33,882 nt of DNA from CAYRPO01 sp964426305 (GCA_964426305.1 CAYRPO010000003.1:1-33882), one strand, 5' to 3'. Positions 1 to 6,826 are shown, numbered from the stretch's first letter. Numbers and translations: made by a program. Notes: generated by a model from the sequence alone, not told the origin.

Positions 1-54
1 TAGTGAATAAGTGTAACCACTAGGTCGCTGGTTCGAATCCAGTCCCCGGAGCCA
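1..54 (+). tRNA. 3' part of a tRNA (T-arm, acceptor 3' strand, CCA)
   Basis: Positions 27-31 and 39-43 form a five-pair T stem around the loop TTCGAAT (32-38). They are followed by the acceptor 3' strand CCCCGGA (44-50), discriminator G and encoded CCA (52-54). The implied 5' acceptor strand TCCGGGG lies upstream of the window; TCC...GGA-G-CCA is the pattern of many tRNA-Asn genes, but the anticodon cannot be assigned. Bases 1-22 do not fold into a normal anticodon arm: TAGTG (1-5) pairs with CACTA (18-22) across a 12-nt loop. This copy may therefore be a tRNA-derived integration remnant rather than a working tRNA. Confidence 0.55.
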
Positions 55-93
55 AGAAAACAGTCCCTCACAAGAGGGGCTTTTTTCTTGGCT
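50..93 (+). terminator. Long hairpin terminator after the tRNA
   Basis: Bases 62-69 pair with 74-81 (one G-T pair) around the loop ACAA. The stem then extends through 50-60 (AGCCAAGAAAA) with 83-93 (TTTTCTTGGCT). The stem absorbs the tRNA 3' end, and a run of six T follows the inner stem. It probably ends the tRNA transcript. Confidence 0.7.
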
Positions 94-107
94 TTGAGAT
101 TGAGTTT

Positions 108-233
108 GAGCCAGCGACCAGCGAATGAAATGAGCGAGGTCGCTCGGTTCGGTCTTCAAAGCCACGCGCAGAAGCTACCTCTTAGCTTCGAGCATGGCTG
201 CAGAAGTGCTTTGATCCAGTCCCCGGAGCCAAG
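108..233 (+). repeat. Split tRNA T-arm/acceptor copy with structured insert
   Basis: The block GGTCGCTCGGTTCG (138-151) matches the 5' half of the T-arm at 23-35, and ATCCAGTCCCCGGAGCCAAG (214-233) matches the 3' half and acceptor at 37-56. They are separated by about 62 nt at the position of the T-loop. The insert is highly structured: CAAAGC pairs with GCTTTG at its outer ends, GCCA with TGGC inside, and GAAGCTA-CCTCT-TAGCTTC forms an inner hairpin. An inverted copy of the T-arm 5' half lies at 108-119. This looks like a recombination-derived att-like site. Confidence 0.55.
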
Positions 234-240
234 GTTAGAA

Positions 241-279
241 CCAAAATAACAGAGATGAAAGTCTCTGTTATTGTTTTGG
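241..279 (+). terminator. Hairpin terminator
   Basis: AATAACAGAGA (245-255) and TCTCTGTTATT (262-272) pair perfectly around a 6-nt loop, and a T-rich tail with an extra CCAAAA/TTTTGG pairing surrounds it. It sits between the split tRNA copy and the protease gene. Confidence 0.6.
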
Positions 280-307
280 GGCAGTTCCGTGAAACCTGCT
301 CTTGTTT

Positions 308-316
308 TGCTATTAT
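308..316 (+). promoter_or_regulatory. Extended -10 promoter of the protease gene
   Basis: TGCTATTAT is an extended -10 box. It ends 6 nt before an in-frame GTG at 323, which fits a leaderless transcript and decides the start chosen for the gene. No clear -35 is visible. Confidence 0.45.
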
Positions 317-322
317 GGACTC

Positions 323-1258
323 GTGGCAATTAGACAATGGCAGGATTACTTTTATTCAGAAGCTCAGTTAGCTTGTGCGGCCATAGCCATTAGGGATGAC
401 GAGGGAACTGAATTTATAGGCTCAGCAGCCTATTTAGCACCAGGTTTATTTATCACGGCAAAGCATGTTATTGAACACCCTTTGATAAAGATAGGCATAT
501 CGAAAGAAATATACGAAAATCGGAAGTATGGTCAGCTAGACGGAAACTACGGCACGGATAAATTTAGAATAGAGGCAGTTCAACTCTTAAAGATCGAAGA
601 GAAAGTAGCTCAACGTTGGCCTCTTGAAAAAATGAGATTTTCACACGATTTCGATTTAGCTATTTGTACCACTAGTCTCACTGATGGTCCGATTTCCGAA
701 CAGATAGACGAATTGCCTGTTATTTCAGTTAATATTCATCCGATTCCGTTTAAGCCAAACATTATTTCGTGCGGTTTTTTTGGAAAAACGACTCACACAA
801 ATGATGCAGTCGGCACGGACAATCATGACTTAACTTTCCAAGGCAGAAAAGGTAAGCTGGTAAATTTCCATTTAGATACTGCTTCGGTTGCAGGATCGGC
901 AGTATATGAAGCAGATAGTAAAATTGAACATATGATGAGTGGTGGACCAACCTTTAACCATGAAGGCTCGATATTAGGCGTCAATAGTGCAGGGTTAGGG
1001 CTAGCAGAAGATGATACAACGAACAGAACTGTTGTCACTCCACTGATTAGAGCTATGTTTATGGATTTCGATTACTGGGCGAATGGGACATGGCATAAAA
1101 CTAGCTTATATGAGCTGGCCGCCAACGGTACCATTGAAATAATTGGCTATGAACATCTTAGCCAGAATGAAAAACATATAATATGGTCTCCCAACCTCAG
1201 CTGCGATTACTGTAAAAGAGGTACTGGGTTCCATACCACTAATTATTCAATGGCTTAA
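323..1258 (+). CDS. Trypsin-like serine protease, cytoplasmic, island cargo
   Basis: This is a chymotrypsin-fold (S1/HtrA-like) peptidase of 311 aa if GTG 323 is the start; a TTG at 302 would add 7 residues. The triad is readable: His48 in the TAKHV motif, Asp111 in SHDFDLA, and Ser206 in MSGGP. This is the order and context expected of trypsin-like enzymes, so it should be active. There is no signal peptide or membrane segment, so it should act inside the cell, and there is no PDZ domain. The C-terminal ~60 residues contain a Cys-rich CDYC. It is alone between two terminators and is followed by the island repeat. Solitary cytosolic trypsin-like proteases occur in defence and toxin contexts, but nothing here proves such a role. 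Confidence 0.8.
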   Translation: MAIRQWQDYFYSEAQLACAAIAIRDDEGTEFIGSAAYLAPGLFITAKHVIEHPLIKIGISKEIYENRKYGQLDGNYGTDKFRIEAVQLLKIEEKVAQRWPLEKMRFSHDFDLAICTTSLTDGPISEQIDELPVISVNIHPIPFKPNIISCGFFGKTTHTNDAVGTDNHDLTFQGRKGKLVNFHLDTASVAGSAVYEADSKIEHMMSGGPTFNHEGSILGVNSAGLGLAEDDTTNRTVVTPLIRAMFMDFDYWANGTWHKTSLYELAANGTIEIIGYEHLSQNEKHIIWSPNLSCDYCKRGTGFHTTNYSMA

Positions 1259-1272
1259 TCTTGCCATATCCA

Positions 1273-1310
1273 TTTTTATTACAGTTATAACTTCTTCTAT
1301 CGTAGTGAGC
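1273..1310 (+). repeat. Island cassette repeat, copy 1
   Basis: Core: GTTATAACTTC(T)TCTATCG(A)GTGAGC preceded by TTTATTACA. It starts 15 nt after the stop codon of the protease gene. The same sequence recurs at 3269-3307 and 4891-4930, each time right after a gene and in the same orientation. Confidence 0.8.
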
Positions 1311-1311
1311 C

Positions 1312-1349
1312 ATAGGAAAAGACTTGCCATTTGGCAGGTCTTTTCCTAT
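1312..1349 (+). terminator. Strong hairpin, probably a bidirectional terminator
   Basis: A 17-bp stem (1312-1328 with 1333-1349, one G-T pair) with the loop ATTT ends in CTTTTCCTAT. It directly follows the cassette repeat and would end the protease transcript. Confidence 0.65.
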
Positions 1350-1407
1350 ACCCCGCGAATCTGGATCTGAAACTGCAACCACAGATTTTGCTAGAAGCAA
1401 AAGATGT

Positions 1408-1494
1408 ATGGTCGCTGGTTCGTACAAGTTTGAGCGTACATCCGTCAGTTGACGGAGAAAAGCGAATTCGTGCTATATCCAGTCCCTAAGCCAA
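1408..1494 (+). repeat. Second split tRNA T-arm/acceptor copy
   Basis: GGTCGCTGGTTCG (1410-1422) equals the T-arm 5' half at 23-35. ATCCAGTCCC (1477-1486) with TAAGCCAA (1487-1494) resembles the T-arm 3' half and acceptor end with CCA. The ~54-nt insert at the T-loop position holds a perfect hairpin, TCCGTCA-GT-TGACGGA (about 1441-1456). A further small hairpin, TTTTGCT-AGA-AGCAAAA, lies just upstream (1386-1402). Confidence 0.5.
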
Positions 1495-1508
1495 TGCATA
1501 TTGGATGA

Positions 1509-1541
1509 AGTCAGAAACGTTATTTTGGTTCTGACTTTTTT
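1509..1541 (+). terminator. Intrinsic terminator after the split tRNA copy
   Basis: AGTCAGAA (1509-1516) pairs with TTCTGACT (1529-1536), followed by six T. A terminator follows each of the three tRNA-like copies. Confidence 0.65.
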
Positions 1542-1670
1542 GAACCCAAACTAGAATTGAAAACATTCAGTTTTCATATGAGTAATTTATAGACAAGGTT
1601 CGGGTATCTAACGGTTAGCTTAAGTGTCTCTTTTTATGCTAATCTTATATGAAGACATGGAGGGTTAATA

Positions 1671-3248
1671 ATGAAAAAGATTTATACATTTGCCGCATTA
1701 CTTATTGCGGGAATTATTGGCCTTACTGGAAGTGCCAAAGTATTTGCACAAAGCTATGTATCCAATTTAAGTAATTCTCAACAAATTGGATTAATGCCTA
1801 ACACATGCAGTAACCAAGACACTACCACCAGCATCTCTAGGTCTTCAAATACAAGCAATGGCACTGGATCAATTTTGCCCGATTATGCAGTTAGTTATCA
1901 GGATAGCGTTAATGATTCTTTGAGTAATTCCAGCACTTCGATATACCCAGTCATAAGTGTTACGCCTAGCACCTTCGTAACTTACCCTACCATTAGCTAC
2001 CAGGGTAGTGAGCCCGTCACTATCACAACCGCACCGATGATAAGTGCTGACTATTGTGCGGTATCAGTAGACTCTCCTACTCAATATCCTTATGCAAATT
2101 TGACTACCAATGATACCGGAATAGCGTACGTTATGTACGATGGTAGCGTTACGCTCAATTGGAATACTTATGGAATGGATAGTTGTACAGTTGAGCCCAT
2201 ATCACAAAGTGGCACTTCGGGGCAGTACGAGTTAAAAAATATCACCAGCAACACTACCGTAACACTTAATTGTAACGTAAGTTCAGATTATCCAAATTAC
2301 AGTGTTTTCCCGACTTCTGTACAGATAAAAGTATTACCTCCAACATTTGAATATTTGAAATCATTCATTTCGCAGATACAGCCAATTCGCAATAAAAAAG
2401 TAAATCTCAATAGTGTTTCAAATTTTATTGATCAAGCACAGAAAGCAAGTAAGACTTCACTAGCTCAATCGTTCTTGCAGAAGTCTATCGATAGTCTCAA
2501 GCAGCAGGGTGCTAAAGGAGTTATTTCTACTGCACAGATAACAAAATACGAGCAAGCAGCGCATTATCTTAGCAAGACTTTGCCTGTTAAGGTAGTGATT
2601 ACAGTTGACAGCTGTTCGGTTACTGCAACAGGACCAGCTGGTCTTATTATGCAATATGGTGCAAATGAAAATGAGCGAAGAGGTTATGGAGAAGAGGTGA
2701 CTATTCCCACAAGTGGGACAATAACAGCTTCGATACATGCAACGAGTGGTTGGCAAGCTACAGCTGAAGTAATAGATTCTACTGGACTAATATACGCACG
2801 TGACACAAAAGACGTTACAACCGATAATTGTCCGTTTCCTCCCGTAGTCTACGATCCTTCTACATACAATGGCTACCCAGAAAAGTGGGCAGTGCCAGAA
2901 GTAGGCACAGTAATTGATGACTGGGGATACTACAATAAGACCGCTGAAAGTTATGTTGCTTTCAGAGTTACTAACGCAGGGAAAACTTTGCCAGCTGGAT
3001 ATGGGAATGCGTCTGATTGGCTTGCAAAAGCTACTGTCGATGGATACGTAGTTGATTATCCTCAAGCTGGAGATATTGCTATAAATACACTTGACGCAAG
3101 CTTCGGAGGACCAATCGCTTGGTATATCGATAGTGTAGATGGACTTGGAAATTATCAAACAAGTGCTATTCGTAGCGATGGCAATATGAATTGGTCTGGT
3201 GGCACTGTTAGTGGTTCAAGCTACCTAAAGTACATACGTCTGCCTTAG
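1671..3248 (+). CDS. Secreted protein with a catalytically dead CHAP-like C-terminal domain
   Basis: This is a 525-aa secreted protein. Residues 1-26 are a signal peptide (Lys-Lys start, hydrophobic core, VFA cut before QS). A Ser/Thr/Asn-rich low-complexity stretch follows, then an Ig-like segment around 155-225, a helical region around 230-305 and a Cys-containing beta segment around 305-385. The last ~130 residues read like a CHAP cysteine amidase/endopeptidase: ESYVAFRV, LPAGYGNASDWLAKA, GDIAI and GGPIAWYIDSV line up with CHAP landmarks. Where active CHAP enzymes have Cys (CTxYVA) this protein has Ala425, and the GHVA histidine is replaced by Pro481, so hydrolysis is not expected. A wall-binding or decoy role is my inference. 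The ATG has a good Shine-Dalgarno GGAGGG 7 nt upstream. The cassette repeat follows 21 nt after the stop. Confidence 0.75.
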   Translation: MKKIYTFAALLIAGIIGLTGSAKVFAQSYVSNLSNSQQIGLMPNTCSNQDTTTSISRSSNTSNGTGSILPDYAVSYQDSVNDSLSNSSTSIYPVISVTPSTFVTYPTISYQGSEPVTITTAPMISADYCAVSVDSPTQYPYANLTTNDTGIAYVMYDGSVTLNWNTYGMDSCTVEPISQSGTSGQYELKNITSNTTVTLNCNVSSDYPNYSVFPTSVQIKVLPPTFEYLKSFISQIQPIRNKKVNLNSVSNFIDQAQKASKTSLAQSFLQKSIDSLKQQGAKGVISTAQITKYEQAAHYLSKTLPVKVVITVDSCSVTATGPAGLIMQYGANENERRGYGEEVTIPTSGTITASIHATSGWQATAEVIDSTGLIYARDTKDVTTDNCPFPPVVYDPSTYNGYPEKWAVPEVGTVIDDWGYYNKTAESYVAFRVTNAGKTLPAGYGNASDWLAKATVDGYVVDYPQAGDIAINTLDASFGGPIAWYIDSVDGLGNYQTSAIRSDGNMNWSGGTVSGSSYLKYIRLP

Positions 3249-3268
3249 ATAATAGGAGCTAAATCCCG

Positions 3269-3307
3269 CTTTATTGTGGTTATAACTTCCTCTATCGTTG
3301 TGAGCCA
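3269..3307 (+). repeat. Island cassette repeat, copy 2
   Basis: GCTTTATTGTGGTTATAAC followed by TTCCTCTATCGTTGTGAGCC. It matches copy 3 almost base for base. The IS4-family element inserted at its right edge (target duplication 3303-3311 overlaps the repeat end). Confidence 0.85.
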
Positions 3308-3311
3308 AGAT

Positions 3312-4502
3312 CTGAACCACCCCACACCTACCCGCCGTCAGGCGGGCTTGTTGCTTGTGGCTAAAAAAGACGACACACTGTTTCCTGGCAATCTCTAACA
3401 AAAACAAGGAAACAAATATGTCGTCACCAGATATTGTACGAGGTATTCGCAAGCGAATACAAAACAAACTCTTACCAAATGCGAATCGCTACTGGCGAAG
3501 CCAGTTGGAGTTTGGTTTGCAGGCCTACGGCCTGCGTGCCTTTCAAAGCGCAACAGGTAATGCCCGGATGGTTGTTACAAATGCCGAGACAGCAGCTCGC
3601 AAGAGTGAGCGGCTGTTTGCCAACAGTGGTCTCGCCGACCAACTTGGTGCCATTTTCGACAGTTTAGGTTTCGTGAAACCATCCAGCTTTGTGGATGTAG
3701 ACCATTCGGACATGAATGGCCTGACGGCTTTGGTTGGTGCCGTCCAAACCAGACATGGCCGGGCCATTCCATGCTTGGTGGAAGCCACCTACAGTGACCG
3801 TTTGCCAAGCGCGTCAACTGCACCAAAACGCAAGCAGGCACTCAGGCGTGCTCGCACCGAAGCCCGGAAATGGCAAAGTTTCACTGGTCACTACATTGAC
3901 GCTTTACAGGGTCTGCACGACCGTCTCGGCTTCTGGCCGAAGCTGGTGTTTGACCGAGGATTCGGCAACGAATCTCTGGTGACGCATCTGCAAGCTGAGG
4001 GTGCAACATTCTACGTTCGGCTCAAAGGTGGCCGGTTTGTGCACCTGGACGGAGTACGGATTGCTACCAAAGCACTGGGACAAACAGACGCCACCATTGA
4101 GTTGTTTGGAATAACGCTCCGCGTTATTCGCTCACCAAAGAACAGACGAGCCACAGAACCCTGGTATATCCTGACCAATGACTTCACTAGCAGCCGTAAC
4201 AAGATTGTGAAAATCTACTACCACCGGTTTGAGATTGAAGAGACTTTTCGAGACATGAAGCACATCTTTGAGCTCAAGCGCACCAGGCTCAACAAACCGC
4301 TGAGTCTCAAATTGCTCCTGTGGTTTGTGTCCCTAGGTATCGCCCTGTTGTACCAAGCAACAAAAACCACCAAGCATGTTACACAAAAACGACACCCCAA
4401 GAAGCAAACCTCCTGGCTCCGCCGGGCCTACGAGCAGTTACAGCAGGCCTCCGGCCTGCTGCTCTGGGGCGAGGGGTGAAGTGGAGGTGTGGGGTGGTTC
4501 AG
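3312..4502 (+). mobile_element. IS4-family insertion sequence, apparently complete
   Basis: Perfect 18-bp terminal inverted repeats bound it: CTGAACCACCCCACACCT at 3312-3329 and its reverse complement at 4485-4502. One transposase gene fills the 1191-bp element. Flanks 3303-3311 (AGCCAAGAT) and 4503-4511 (TGCCAAGAT) form a 9-bp target duplication with one mismatch. Intact ends, an intact transposase and a GC content higher than the surroundings suggest recent acquisition from another host. Internal hairpins lie near both ends (CCCGCC/GGCGGG at 3331-3346; CAGCAGGCC/GGCCTGCTG at 4441-4461). Confidence 0.92.
3418..4479 (+). CDS. IS4-family DDE transposase
   Basis: A 353-aa cut-and-paste transposase that would mobilise the surrounding element. 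The catalytic triad of the RNase H-like fold is present: first Asp in VDVDHSD (Asp93-98 region, probably Asp95), second Asp179 in VFDRGFG, and Glu274 in the family signature Y(2)R(3)E(6)K (Tyr267, Arg270, Glu274, Lys281). The length is normal for the family. ATG 3418 is preferred over the upstream TTG 3355 because an AGGA site lies just upstream and family proteins start near here. There are no frameshifts or internal stops, so it should be functional. Confidence 0.93.
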   Translation: MSSPDIVRGIRKRIQNKLLPNANRYWRSQLEFGLQAYGLRAFQSATGNARMVVTNAETAARKSERLFANSGLADQLGAIFDSLGFVKPSSFVDVDHSDMNGLTALVGAVQTRHGRAIPCLVEATYSDRLPSASTAPKRKQALRRARTEARKWQSFTGHYIDALQGLHDRLGFWPKLVFDRGFGNESLVTHLQAEGATFYVRLKGGRFVHLDGVRIATKALGQTDATIELFGITLRVIRSPKNRRATEPWYILTNDFTSSRNKIVKIYYHRFEIEETFRDMKHIFELKRTRLNKPLSLKLLLWFVSLGIALLYQATKTTKHVTQKRHPKKQTSWLRRAYEQLQQASGLLLWGEG

Positions 4503-4512
4503 TGCCAAGATA

Positions 4513-4543
4513 TTGACACTATAGTTAAATTATGCTATAGTGT
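4513..4543 (+). promoter_or_regulatory. Consensus sigma70 promoter with overlapping operator-like dyad
   Basis: TTGACA (4513-4518), a 17-bp spacer and TATAGT (4536-4541) form a near-perfect promoter. A perfect 9-bp inverted repeat ACACTATAG (4516-4524) / CTATAGTGT (4535-4543), with centres 19 bp apart, covers both boxes, as expected for a dimeric repressor. The start codon lies 9 nt beyond the -10, so the mRNA should be leaderless. The IS right end is only 10 bp upstream. Confidence 0.8.
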
Positions 4544-4550
4544 TTTTATT

Positions 4551-4886
4551 ATGGCAGATCAAAATTACGATCGGTTGTCTTCGCCAACTAACCCAAATGG
4601 TGTTTTTGGTGAGTTCATAGACGGTAGTTTGAGAGAGCAATTCCCAGAAAGGAAAGATCGCCTTGCGATTGCTGTCGCTGATATTAAGTCATTCCTCATC
4701 GAGGCTGCTGGTGTTGATCCTGACATGGCTGATGTTGTTGCTGCTCGAGCAGCTCAAGAAATTACATCTGCACTAGATAGCGATCTTACTCAGTATGAAA
4801 TTAGTCGTGCTATTGAGCTGGGCTCCGAGTTATCAAGCACGATTGCTGTTGATCGAGCTGTTGACAATATCCTAGGTCAGCAATAA
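4551..4886 (+). CDS. Unknown 111-aa acidic helical protein, island cargo
   Basis: I do not recognise this family. The product has 111 aa, is acidic and predicted helical (AAGVDPDMADVVAARAAQEI; AIELGSELSSTIAVDRAVDNI), with no signal peptide, membrane segment or cysteine. It is led by a very strong promoter with an operator-like dyad and probably read from a leaderless mRNA, so ATG 4551 is chosen over longer readings that start within the IS. The cassette repeat begins 5 nt after its stop. Being the smallest cargo gene under the tightest-looking promoter, it could be a regulator, immunity factor or antitoxin; this is speculation. Confidence 0.7.
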   Translation: MADQNYDRLSSPTNPNGVFGEFIDGSLREQFPERKDRLAIAVADIKSFLIEAAGVDPDMADVVAARAAQEITSALDSDLTQYEISRAIELGSELSSTIAVDRAVDNILGQQ

Positions 4887-4890
4887 TTCC

Positions 4891-4930
4891 TGCTTTATTA
4901 CAGTTATAACTTCCTCTATCGTTGTGAGCT
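4891..4930 (+). repeat. Island cassette repeat, copy 3
   Basis: TGCTTTATTACAGTTATAAC followed by TTCCTCTATCGTTGTGAGCT. It is nearly identical to copy 2 and directly follows the third cargo gene. Confidence 0.85.
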
Positions 4931-4982
4931 ACGAGCGTGTATTTTTGCGTTATACCGCCGCTATGATCAATAAATGACATGA

Positions 4983-5129
4983 GAGCAAGACCTGGCGGAC
5001 GAGCTTGGTAAATACAAATAAGAGACTAATTTCCTGAAAAAGTGGGGTGAGCTCAGTGATGTTGTGTGTATATGTTCTCATGGTAGGTGGAGTGGGTATG
5101 ATATTGTTTTTCCATTCTTACGTCGGTAG
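4983..5129 (+). pseudogene. Possible decayed gene fragment
   Basis: The 4887-5192 interval has no intact gene. One frame reads EQDLADELGKYK, stop (TAA at 5019), then ETNFLKKWGELSDVV... through GRWSGYDIVFPFLRR, stop (5127). The composition (Trp, Gly, Phe, basic end) looks protein-like rather than random, and the stop replaces what could have been a Tyr codon. I do not recognise the parent family. It lies just outside the last cassette repeat. Confidence 0.35.
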
Positions 5130-5192
5130 TTTGCGCTTGGCATTATATATATGATCCCAAGATATAATGGACGCTGGTTGTCGTGTGAGTAG

Positions 5193-6284
5193 TCATCTGT
5201 TGTGTATCTTGTAGTCTATGCCTACTATGCCACAAACGCCTAGTGCAAGTATGATCACGGTGTATAGGCTTAGCGTGGGGTGAAGCAAAATGAGTAGCAT
5301 GGTTCCGGCACAGATCAGTGCTATAAAGCCTATAAGTTTTTCTGTAGGTATAGAGGTCTTGAGCTGTTGCGCTGCCGGTGCAACCATGTTTAATACACGT
5401 GAGTTATGGACTGAATCATCTCGATAGGCCTGGGCTTGTTGTGTAAATTCCTTGGAAACAACTGTAGCTATGTCGAGTATCTGCTGGATTTCCGATGCCG
5501 AATCGAGTCGAAACATACCAAAGCAGTACAGATATAGTGAGTCATCTACGAGCTCAACATCAAGCACCTTTGGTAGATCTATAAGTGCCTGCATAATATC
5601 GGGGGTTAATATGTAGAGCGCATCGCGCTGGTATCTCTGCGGCGCGTATACTCGGTAGTACGTGCCAAAATTGCCCTCGAGCTTTAGTAATTGGTTGTTT
5701 TGATAGGTGATGGGCAAACTACTAACACCAATGTCATTCTTTGTTGAATTTAAGATGATGTTCGGCAGCTTTCTGGGCAACGGAATTTTCACGTAGCCAT
5801 AATACTGGCCGTCGCTCGTTGAGCTGGCGCTAGGACTATAGTGATAATTGCCAACCTCAAAAGCAAGCGGCTCAGAAAAAACATAGGCCTCGCGGATGGC
5901 GCCTCTATATCCTTGCCTAAAGATCACGCCGCTATAGTCAGGATCTGAAACATTCTCTAGCAGCTGTATGTTGTTGCGTGCTGCAAATGTGCGCATCGCA
6001 TTGCGTGTCCCGGCCGATACCCCATAGATGCGAAAAAATAAGCCAGAGGCGATCACGATTATGAGCACCCCAATCACAATATTCATCCCATCAGATACGA
6101 GAGCAGGTACTGAGTCGTATGCGATGAGTGCACATATCAACAATGCGCACATGCCAACACTCATTTTGCTAACTCTACGTAGCCCATGTTTGTCTGGATG
6201 TAATACTGTACGTATATTTTTTTTGACCATAGCTTCGCCTGTGAGCGGAGTATAGTCTAGCTCTGTTTGTATGTTTTCATCCAT
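5193..6284 (-). CDS. Membrane protein of unknown function (363 aa)
   Basis: Two hydrophobic segments near the N terminus (about residues 43-62 and 66-86) and two at the C terminus (about 315-333 and 337-356) flank a soluble domain of ~230 residues, giving an in-2TM-domain-2TM-in hairpin plan typical of CPR membrane proteins. No catalytic motif is recognised. An upstream in-frame ATG at 6329 would add 15 residues, but a TATACT box on the minus strand (6297-6292) ends 7 nt before ATG 6284, so the shorter, leaderless start is preferred. It faces away from the island and is monocistronic. Confidence 0.75.
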   Translation of the reverse strand: MDENIQTELDYTPLTGEAMVKKNIRTVLHPDKHGLRRVSKMSVGMCALLICALIAYDSVPALVSDGMNIVIGVLIIVIASGLFFRIYGVSAGTRNAMRTFAARNNIQLLENVSDPDYSGVIFRQGYRGAIREAYVFSEPLAFEVGNYHYSPSASSTSDGQYYGYVKIPLPRKLPNIILNSTKNDIGVSSLPITYQNNQLLKLEGNFGTYYRVYAPQRYQRDALYILTPDIMQALIDLPKVLDVELVDDSLYLYCFGMFRLDSASEIQQILDIATVVSKEFTQQAQAYRDDSVHNSRVLNMVAPAAQQLKTSIPTEKLIGFIALICAGTMLLILLHPTLSLYTVIILALGVCGIVGIDYKIHNR

Positions 6285-6291
6285 GGTATTA

Positions 6292-6297
6292 AGTATA
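6292..6297 (-). promoter_or_regulatory. -10 box of the 5193-6284 gene
   Basis: TATACT on the minus strand, 7 nt before the start codon; no good -35 is seen. Confidence 0.5.
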
Positions 6298-6435
6298 TTA
6301 GCTGCATTTTCTTTGGGAGCGCAATGCACAAATCTGCTACAGTGATTTTTTTATGAATATCCTGGGTGCGTGGGAATGTGTGTTCACTAGCACATACCCA
6401 GTAGAGGCTCATTATAACTATACAAGGACGCGTCG

Positions 6436-6747
6436 CTATGTCGACTTTGATCTTTTACTCAGGATGCCTTTTACTGAAGGGCTGAGCTCTTTGTCATTAC
6501 GGTGTATGCAGCCAATCCAGCAACAGGGACGTCGTTTACCTCTTTTAAGATCCGCAACAACACGAGCTACGTGTTTGTCGCGTGTTTTTTGTTGCTTGAC
6601 GGATATAGTCCAGCAGATCCATTCGTTGCGAGCCAGCGGCGTCAAATCTTCCCATCGTTCTAGTGCCGACTCGTCAGCCAGTATTGCCTGGCGTAAATCT
6701 GTAGGTATCGTGTGTGCAACGCCGCTGGAGATAAGTGATCTCGACAT
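6436..6747 (-). CDS. YdeI/OmpD-associated family protein
   Basis: 103 aa. The pattern IPTDLRQAILADESALERWEDLTPLARNEWICWTISVKQQKTRDKHVARVVADLKRGKRRPCCW is characteristic of the YdeI/OmpD-associated (bacteriocin-protection type) family: VPxDLxxAL, LTPxxRxEYxxWI, KxxETRxxRI. The molecular function of the family is unclear. The C terminus contains a CCWxGCxH cluster that could bind metal. ATG 6747 is preferred to TTG 6783, since TTGCTA (6783-6778), an 18-bp spacer and TATGAT (6759-6754) end 6 nt before it. This again predicts a leaderless mRNA. Confidence 0.75.
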   Translation of the reverse strand: MSRSLISSGVAHTIPTDLRQAILADESALERWEDLTPLARNEWICWTISVKQQKTRDKHVARVVADLKRGKRRPCCWIGCIHRNDKELSPSVKGILSKRSKST

Positions 6748-6753
6748 AAACCC

Positions 6754-6783
6754 ATCATACGCTGGATGATGTTTTGTTAGCAA
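6754..6783 (-). promoter_or_regulatory. Promoter of the YdeI-like gene
   Basis: TTGCTA, 18-bp spacer, TATGAT on the minus strand; the -10 ends 6 nt before the ATG. Confidence 0.5.
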
Positions 6784-6826
6784 ACAGGCTAAGAGTTAAT
6801 GTGCGACTGTGTGAACATGAGTACTG

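Noticed and set aside
1281..1310. Repeat core ATAACTTC as a loxP-like or attC site
   Set aside because: Only one loxP-like arm octamer is present with no inverted second arm, and the attC consensus boxes are absent, so neither known site type is claimed.
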